From the NCBI GenBank assembly GCA_947579605.1, contig OX388319.1:25061447-25125446 (forward strand): DNA of 64,000 nt, in the 5' to 3' direction. Shown in pieces: positions 58,301-64,000 of this stretch (position 1 is its first letter; each line of letters opens with the position of its first letter). Position numbers and translations under genes: made by a program. Under the pieces are notes generated by a model that saw only the letters and a list, made by a program, of their open reading frames with translations, was not told where the DNA came from and searched no databases. This DNA is from Athripsodes cinereus. Taxonomy: Eukaryota; Arthropoda; Insecta; Trichoptera; Leptoceridae.

Positions 58301-59534
58301 ATACAGTGCGAGCCTTGAAGCATTCTGCTGAATCAACCACTGAAAACACATTACACTTTTATATAACATAACATACAACATCCAGACCCAAGACAATTTG
58401 ATAAGGGTCATTCTTCATTCTGCCCTGACCAGGAATTGAACCTGGGAACCCGTAACTCATATGCAAGAGAGTAACCTTCGGTAGTTAATATTGTCTACGG
58501 ACAGTACTTGGTGGAAGTTCATGCTAAATTAATTCAACTAAAATACTTATATTTAATACTTCCACAGTGACTATGAATTGTTTGATGATGACTATGAAAA
58601 CTATATATCAATGTTTTTAAATAATTCATATTACACAATCAGATCATCAGGAATATTAGGAGTTTGTCGGTAGACTGGAGGTAGAGTTTCGGCCTCGTGA
58701 ACAGGGGATCAGTGGTTCAATCCCAGGTGCAGGCAAACTCCCCTTTCACGACACAAGCTTTTAGCTTACTGTGAAAGGTGTATAAGGTTGTATTTGGGTT
58801 TATAACAAAGCCCAGATATATTTTTTTTAATATTGCGGGAAGAGGTGGCTCAATTGGTACAGTGTCACTCCGAATGGAAGAGGTTGTTATTTGTCCTGTG
58901 TTTCTGAGAGGTGTGTTAAAGGATAAATGAAGTAGAATGTTACACTGATTTGAAAATAAAACGTTGTTTATTTACATTAGAGTGGTATTTCAGATTAATA
59001 ATTTTATATTCAAAACTCATATCCATTTGAATCCACTTTCTAGTTGGCATGGTTAACTAGTTTTTGTTTTGATTAAAAAAGTAAACTTTTTTTTTTTTAA
59101 AGTGCACTTCATTGAGATTAAGGTACATTATCAGAAATATTTCCAACACAATAAAGATAAAAATAAATAAATAACTATGTAGGTAAAAAAAAAAACACCC
59201 TTATTGAAATTTAAAAATAATCAGGAATATTTTACTATTAAATAATTCAACAATATGTTTTGCATATTCGATATAAAACAGAAGTCTTAATAATAGGACA
59301 GGAAATCGATAAAAAAAAACCTTTAGAATAAATCATGAATCATCCTAGAACAAAAGCTTCTGGTACAATATGTTACAAACAGCTGTAATAGATCAACATA
59401 ACAGGTTATACGTGGATGTAATCAAATAATTATAGTTTACCAGTTCGTGGAATGAAAGCGTGGTCATCTGATGCATCTTCCGTGTCGTTATCTGTATTAT
59501 TTAAACGCTGATCATCTTTATCAGGCGAAAACAT
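52316..59534 (-). CDS. SLC17-family major facilitator transporter (sialin / inorganic phosphate cotransporter-like), nine coding exons
   Basis: Coding exons on the minus strand: 59534-59441, 58339-58134, 56149-56069, 55205-54747, 54554-54393, 54247-54115, 53300-53187, 53063-52936, 52528-52316. All junctions are GT..AG, and phases agree to give 529 aa plus TAG. The acidic N-terminus (MFSPDKDDQ) is cytosolic. TM1 is near residues 41-60 (RTVLGILGFLGFANVYAMR). A first luminal/extracellular loop follows, with four N-glycosylation sequons (NMT, NAS, NST, NTT). Family hallmarks: FDWDERQQGVILGSFFYGY, then VPGGRLAELFGGK, then RVLEGIGEGVTFPAMHAM and RWIPPEERSKF; late motifs NQMNHIALSPHYAGTMYGI and GFLAPYAIG. 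The C-tail is acidic, with a Ser-rich stretch and a PLLE dileucine. Family members export sialic acid or acidic amino acids with protons from lysosomes, load glutamate into vesicles, or move phosphate with sodium; the substrate cannot be told here. Introns hold a Helitron, SINEs and LINE debris. The stop codon lies about 60 bp from a 63-bp minisatellite. Confidence 0.95.
52575..52660 (-). mobile_element. Decayed relative of the hammerhead elements
   Basis: 'aaaatgaaacaaaatacatt' and 'gcgagccagcttacgaaagc' resemble the arm of element 1, with 'tatcatca' where the TGATGA box would lie on the minus strand. Too decayed for a ribozyme call. Confidence 0.35.
52735..52890 (+). mobile_element. Possible tRNA-derived SINE, family C
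   Basis: 'gagtcaatcggcttagtatc', a B-box-like 'cgggttcaaatac' and 'cattgcttactgagaaggtg'. Related text occurs at 58838-58905 and, in reverse, at 62650-62790. Confidence 0.45.
53576..53748 (+). mobile_element. tRNA-derived SINE, family A, in an SLC17 intron
   Basis: A complete body; the B box is damaged ('tggttcacgaggtgccgg', where family members have 'tggttcgataccaggtgcc'). Confidence 0.8.
53815..53960 (-). mobile_element. Possible LINE 3' end in an SLC17 intron
   Basis: Starts with a TTTA run (an AAATA tail on the minus strand), followed by a LINE-end-like sequence. The family is uncertain. Confidence 0.4.
55676..55825 (+). mobile_element. LINE C-terminal fragment, RTE-like, in an SLC17 intron
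   Basis: Reads IDNINRDLEELNAKDDRQSI then AQDRKAWRSIVSEAK and GLFGHRK before a stop, followed by a TAAG repeat. This is a common C-terminus of arthropod LINE proteins and is distinct from the 20275-21990 family. Confidence 0.65.
56391..56941 (-). mobile_element. Short intact non-autonomous Helitron in an SLC17 intron
   Basis: On the minus strand it begins TC TATATATAAAAG at 56941 and ends in CTAG at 56391, after 'gtacgaagttcgctgggtca'. It is 551 bp, with no ORF of note. It has the same two ends and interior order as 1826-6929. Confidence 0.75.
56942..57095 (+). mobile_element. tRNA-derived SINE, family A, abutting the Helitron end
   Basis: The family starts abruptly at 'gagtctcgacctccggaa', directly next to the Helitron 5' terminus. 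The first ~25 bp of the family are missing. It has an intact B box 'tggttcgatcccag'. Confidence 0.75.
57620..57697 (+). mobile_element. RTE-type LINE scrap in an SLC17 intron
   Basis: Reads VPTLMYASRTWTWLKKDESG then INAVEM, as in the 20275-21990 family. Confidence 0.7.
58380..58490 (-). mobile_element. tRNA-derived SINE, family B
   Basis: The minus strand has 'gggttcccaggttcaattcc', 'ggtcagggcagaatgaagaa' and 'aaattgtcttgggtctgg', matching 6005-6245. Confidence 0.65.
58493..58625. mobile_element. Decayed end of a hammerhead-type element
   Basis: 'cagtacttggtggaagttca' is the tail of elements 1-3; 'tgatgatga' and 'gaaaac' follow, but without stems. Confidence 0.35.
58662..58833 (+). mobile_element. 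tRNA-derived SINE, family A
   Basis: 'tcggtagactggaggtagag', B box 'tggttcaatcccag', and the full body and tail of the family. Confidence 0.8.
58838..58905 (+). mobile_element. Possible SINE family C fragment
   Basis: 'gaggtggctcaattggtaca' and 'gtgtcactccgaatgga' resemble 52735-52890. Confidence 0.35.
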
Positions 59535-59849
59535 TTCAAAACAATTTTATAAACAATAACACTCCCGATTCGTGTATTGTTTAAAATAATTAAAATATAA
59601 ATAAAATTATGACATATTACTATTGATACAGAGTTTCGTCTCGCAACTTTACGACTAGTTTGTGACGGCTAATAAATAAAACAAATAAAATGCATTCAAC
59701 AAAATTAGCACTTGAAACAATAATCAAACCATCATCGCGAAACTCAAACGTCAAAATGAGTTTTGATCACGGTCACATATTTAGGGTTGCCAACATAAAT
59801 ATTGCCAGCATTAAATAACCCCAAGTAAAAAAGATTATTTCAATCTTCA

Positions 59850-59990
59850 CAATCATGGCGTCTCCCACTTGTGGGGTAACCATCAAATGTTAATTGTTTT
59901 ATTAATATAACAGCCTTCTACAGGACACTTGAAAACTTACAGGAAAGAATGGTAGACATATTCTTTACTGGGGACTCCACAGGATGATAT
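59850..59990 (-). mobile_element. RTE-tailed retroposon copy (internal loss)
   Basis: 'cacttgtggggtaacc', 'ttctacaggacacttgaaaa', 'cttacaggaaagaatgg' and 'ctggggactccacagg' occur in family order. Confidence 0.55.
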
Positions 59991-61259
59991 TATGTTTTGC
60001 ACAGAAATGTTTTACATGTTGATCAAAAACTTTAAAAATTCACCAATACAGTTTCTAAGTATTTTATATCTTTATTCGACTTATTGGTTTGTTTTCATAA
60101 AATACCTAGACAATTTTTTTTCTCCATCCAACGATCCTGCCCACGCCGACTTCTCTTGTGTAGTCCATTATGAGATTTAGTCCAAAGTTGGCTTCCCACA
60201 GATCTGTAACCTGATAGAAATTTAGAATTTACTGTGGGTTATGATCTGTTCTTTATCAGCCTCTGATCTGTTCTTTATCAGAGAAGTGTGAGCCGATTGT
60301 TTTGGCTCTTGTTTGCATTATTGGTTCACATTTAGCGAATATGTGCAAAGTAAAACACATGTTTAACACTATTTTTTTATTAAATCTGTTGAAAACTTGG
60401 TAAAAATATTGTCAAGTAGTATAAATTAAGTAATTTAGATTGTGAAAGTGTTTTTTTTTCAAGTTTTAATTTTGTATACAGAAAAATAAAATAATGTGTA
60501 GGTATAATGCATAAGAAATATTGAACTCTCTTTAAAGAAAGATTCTTTGAAATAATCAAATAGTTCAAAAGATATAACTATTTTACGCAGAGCCTATTTT
60601 GATGCAAAAATGTTTGGTATATTCTTGCTTTATAACACAATTTGGATGGAAAATGGCCTAATTAAGATGTGTTAAGATAATAGTAAAAAAGTTGAAGCAT
60701 CTTTCGTATTTGAAGTTTTATCCAATTATTTAAATTTAGAATATTTTCATCTCTCACAAAGTTATTGATGGTTTATGGGAGCTTTCCAAATAATGAGGAA
60801 TGAATGTAATATTATGTATTCATCCAATAAACTTACATAATAATGTAATAAGGTGCATTGAAAAAGAAAAAACAGACATTTCAATAAAATATATAATTTA
60901 TTTAGTAGTAATAAACACAAAATTATTAAAATGACTAAATTAATGAGTAACAATATACAAAGGAATGTTTGTGCTAACATTACAGTATGTATAATAATAT
61001 CAGTAAGTAATTAATGTAATGCTTGTGTGTTCATTTACACCCACATTACTTATTGATTAATAATTAATTTCTTATTATTGTTCCTTTAACCCTAGTAATC
61101 ATTATTTCCCCCTAAATGCTCCTCCTGGGAGCACAGGGCAGAAACCAGCCTCCTCTATTTAAAGTGTCTTTGTGCTAATTAATAAGCTCTTCCCACGACA
61201 TTCTAGTGGTCTGATATCATTATCATAGGAATGGTATTAGAAATAAATGTTTCATAGAA
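59991..61259. other. No recognised gene or repeat
   Basis: AT-rich. ORFs at 60380-60568 and 60762-60980 (minus) are low-complexity Leu/Ile/Phe-rich and not supported. Confidence 0.35.
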
Positions 61260-62332
61260 TAAGGGGCCCCTTTAGCAAAAACGATAAAACATTCAATTTT
61301 TAACAAGTTTGGTACACAAACTCTCAAAACTTGTTGACCCTACAAACATTTTGATTTGATAAAATATGAAACTACTACTACTACTATACCATCACGGCAT
61401 ATCCCACAAGTGGGGTAGCCAGCAGACCAGCTGCATGTAAGAAACATGCAAGCTGTCCTCTTCGTGCCAATATAAAATCAAGACATTCAGGATGGGTGGC
61501 AAACCTCATCGCTGAATTTAAGATGTACAATGTCTTAATTTTTTCGAACACCTGCCTTTTACAGGACACTCGAAAACTTACAGAGAAGAGTGGGAGACCA
61601 ATTCTTTACCGGGTGCTCCACGGGAAAAAATATGAAAACAAATGTTAATTACCAATATCAAACCTTAACTTTAAAAAAAAAACTCGATTTTAGCTTCATA
61701 GCATTCGTTTATAAAAAAGCATATTTCTAAAAATCGAATTCGGGGGTGTGTTTGGTACATAAATGCACGAGAACCCGACAAATTTTCATATATTTATTTT
61801 AATATTGAGAATATTTAGATATTTATCACAATATTTATCACAACCTTGGTTGCTGTTTTGAGGTATTGTTTATAATTGAATAAATTGAATATTGAAATCA
61901 AATATTGAAATTATAGAACAAAAAAATTATATTTTTTTTTTTTTTCATAGATATTGACCAATTTAAAAAATATTTTTTTTTGATAAAATTTCTCATTTTT
62001 GAAACCAAAAATCACCACATGAACTCAATTTTTTGTACACTAAAAAAGTTTGCTAAAATCTATAGTATTTATATGCTTGATTGGATGAATAAAATATATA
62101 TATATATATTTTACAAATAATTTGTATTTTGATATAACTATGAGTACCTAAATAAATCTCGTCAGCCTGCGATTTATTTATTTTTTTAGTAAAAAACTAA
62201 TATTGGTAATAAATATTTGATTTTTTATTTTATCAAATCAATATGTTCGCAAGGGTCAACAAGTTTTGGCAGTTTTTCCATCAAATTTGTTGAAAATAGA
62301 ATGTTTTACCGTTTTTGCTAAACGGGGCCCTT
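61260..62332. mobile_element. Long-TIR element with a nested retroposon
   Basis: Ends 'aaggggcccctttagcaaaa' and, in reverse complement, 'aagggccccgtttagcaaaa', with similarity reaching about 100 bp ('taaaacattc', 'acttgttgaccct', 'ttgatttgataaaat'). No transposase ORF. Confidence 0.75.
61372..61626 (-). mobile_element. RTE-tailed retroposon, best copy, 11-bp target duplication
   Basis: Flanked by AAAATATGAAA at 61361-61371 and 61627-61637. On the minus strand it ends 'gggatatgccgtgatggtat' plus (AGT)n, similar to the 3' end of the RTE LINE at 20275 ('gtgagggtat'). It has a short open stretch (HPECLDFILARRGQLACFLH then AAGLLATPLVGYAVMV) which may be the C-terminus of a LINE ORF. About nine other pieces lie in this window. 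Confidence 0.7.
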
Positions 62333-62335
62333 AAA

Positions 62336-62472
62336 TATGACGAGAGAGATGTCTTTACTTATTAAGTCATTATTAATCCTACCATTTGAAATTGATAATG
62401 ATCTGATAAGTGGAAAGACGTCCCTCTCGTCATGTTTAATCTATAGTAAGACAAAACATTTGTTTCAAATTA
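62336..62472. mobile_element. Inverted-repeat MITE, family M1
   Basis: 'atgacgagagagatgtcttt' is mirrored by 'aaagacgtccctctcgtcat'; the right end 'atagtaagacaaaacatttg' matches the copies at 47 and 861. Confidence 0.7.
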
Positions 62473-62649
62473 TCCAGTAATGGAATTCTACCACTTGTGT
62501 ACCAACACCACAAATAAGAACGGTGCAAGAATTTTTGCATTAAAAAATAGTTTGTGAGTATTATTTTTACAAATAAATGGCTAAGCATTACTAAAAACAA
62601 AGAATAGAAATTATTTTTTAATTAAAAAGATAAATTGTGCTTTATAAGC

Positions 62650-62790
62650 GACTTCACAGTAAGCAATGTCATGAAGGTGGAGTTGATAAGCAACAGAAGG
62701 ATTTGAACTAAGGATCTCTAGATTTAAAGTCCAAAACTCTATCATCAAGCTCCTGACTATCACACATTCCTCTCACACAATTGTGAGACA
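62650..62790 (-). mobile_element. Possible SINE family C, reverse copy
   Basis: The minus strand has a B-box-like 'tagttcaaatccttctg' and 'gacattgcttactgtgaag', as in 52735-52890. Confidence 0.4.
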
Positions 62791-64000
62791 TGAACAATCA
62801 AAAACTCATACTTAATTTATTTGTTATGAATTGACAATAGAGTTCTTTTCCGCAAGTCATCATCTAGACTACAAACAAAATTATTGCATACACACGTCAC
62901 AATTATAGATTTGTGTCTGATACCAGTCTCATACTCTATAGACAACACAACAATCATTGTCTTTAGAAAAATTAATTATAAAATAATTTCTTAAACATAA
63001 TTGAATTAAAATAAAGTTATGCACAAGGAACAAAATATAACAATATTTGGTACATATTATACTTTCTGTCTCTATCTACATAAACGTAGTAAAATGATGA
63101 AAGAAATTTTCAACATTAAGTAGAGATGTATTTTAATTATAGAAAAGAACATTCAACAACAATAACACACGGGTATATCACAGGTATACTGTTATTCTAC
63201 TATGAGTCTTCTGTTATTCTACTGAGAAAGATAAAAGTATTATTCATCACGCCCAAAATGTAAAGTAGAATCTGCAAAATTCACATTTTACAGAAGAACC
63301 AAATAAAGGAGAAAAGTTGTGTAATTTTAGTATTCATAATAACAGATTTTTTACATTTTAATATCACTTTCCCAAATACGCTTGTAAAGTATGATGTCAT
63401 CTGATGTTTGCGCTCTAACTGTCTAATTTTGTGGTGATTTTCATACAAAAATTAATGTTTAGAAGCAGTATTTTATTGAAAATTAATTCAATATGACTCG
63501 TAAAAATACTCTGAAGTTTAGCATTACATCTAATTTTATTAAAAGAGAACAAAAAAATAACTGAAATGGACAAAAATGCCTATATAATAGTGGTCATTTG
63601 ATAAATCCCTTTTTCTTGATGACCTATATGTTTATTACACGCAGTTAGTTCACTGGTTACCTCACTTATGGGTAGCGGAGTCATGATATAAATAAAAAGA
63701 TATCATAATATATTTACAAAAACCAAAAAAAGAGGAACCTTTTTGAAAAAAAATTGTTTCTTTCTAATGAATGGCGCATGCGCATATCTTTTGTATTTTA
63801 ACCATTTTCTTTCAAATTCATTATTTTTAGGGAATGTAAAAAATACACAATCATGCTCGTTACTATAATGGTAATAATTATGGGGAAAAAAATACTTTAA
63901 GTTAAATTATGATTAAATAACACAATCTACTAAACGACCAAAACACTCAACCAATACAAATTTGCATGAAATTAAAACTGTCAAGTTAGTTTATGGATCT
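62791..64000. other. No recognised gene; one retroposon scrap
   Basis: AT-rich. 63600-63690 resembles the RTE-tailed retroposon ('ttacacgcagttagttcact', 'cttatgggtagcggagtcat'). Nothing else is supported. Confidence 0.35.

Noticed and set aside
58572..58596. Fourth hammerhead from 'tgatgatga...gaaaac'
   Set aside because: Stems II and III cannot be drawn and the first core base is T, not C; kept only as a decayed element end.
60380..60980. Hydrophobic minus-strand ORFs as membrane peptides
   Set aside because: Leu/Ile/Phe-rich translations of AT-rich DNA without start context or domain.

Overview
This is AT-rich, intron-containing animal nuclear DNA. It most likely comes from a moth or butterfly (Lepidoptera). 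The pointers are short AT-rich introns with standard GT..AG junctions, many copies of the 'taggtacctacct' word common in lepidopteran DNA, Helitrons with the lepidopteran-type 5' end (TC then TATATAAAAG) and 3' end (CTAG), and abundant RTE- and jockey/CR1-type LINE debris. No bacterial, organellar or rRNA/tRNA genes are seen.

Three protein-coding host genes are well supported. (1) DNAJC28, minus strand, 32714-35193: six coding exons, 364 aa, a J-domain plus DUF1992 protein. (2) Rpn6/PSMD11, plus strand, 35584-36843: one uninterrupted 419-codon exon for a 26S proteasome lid subunit. DNAJC28 and Rpn6 are head-to-head, with start codons about 390 bp apart. (3) An SLC17/sialin-type major facilitator transporter, minus strand, 52316-59534: nine coding exons that join in frame to 529 aa. 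A short possible secreted peptide ORF (29288-29485) is a weak extra candidate.

Most of the rest is transposable-element strata. 1826-6929 is a Helitron carrying at least four younger insertions, including a 2.86-kb LINE with a visible target-site duplication. 7915-8815 is a 98-bp tandem repeat. 8.9-31 kb is a field of RTE LINE fragments, related retroposon pieces, SINEs and inverted-repeat elements, one of them a hAT-type MITE with a perfect 8-bp duplication. 38-48 kb holds more of the same. 49780-52256 is a 63-bp minisatellite of about 40 units that ends only about 60 bp past the stop codon of the SLC17 gene. 61260-62332 is a long inverted-repeat element with a retroposon nested inside, again with a readable target-site duplication.

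The most interesting signal is a family of three short elements (26101-26372, 40953-41281, 46617-46857). Each is flanked by a 13-14 bp direct repeat, is built around an imperfect palindrome, and carries a type-I hammerhead-ribozyme-like motif with a very short self-complementary stem III. Their design resembles the pseudo-LTR ends of Penelope-like retroelements. The first copy has a fully canonical catalytic core; the other two show specific decay.

All calls come from reading the sequence by eye. No alignment or database search was run.
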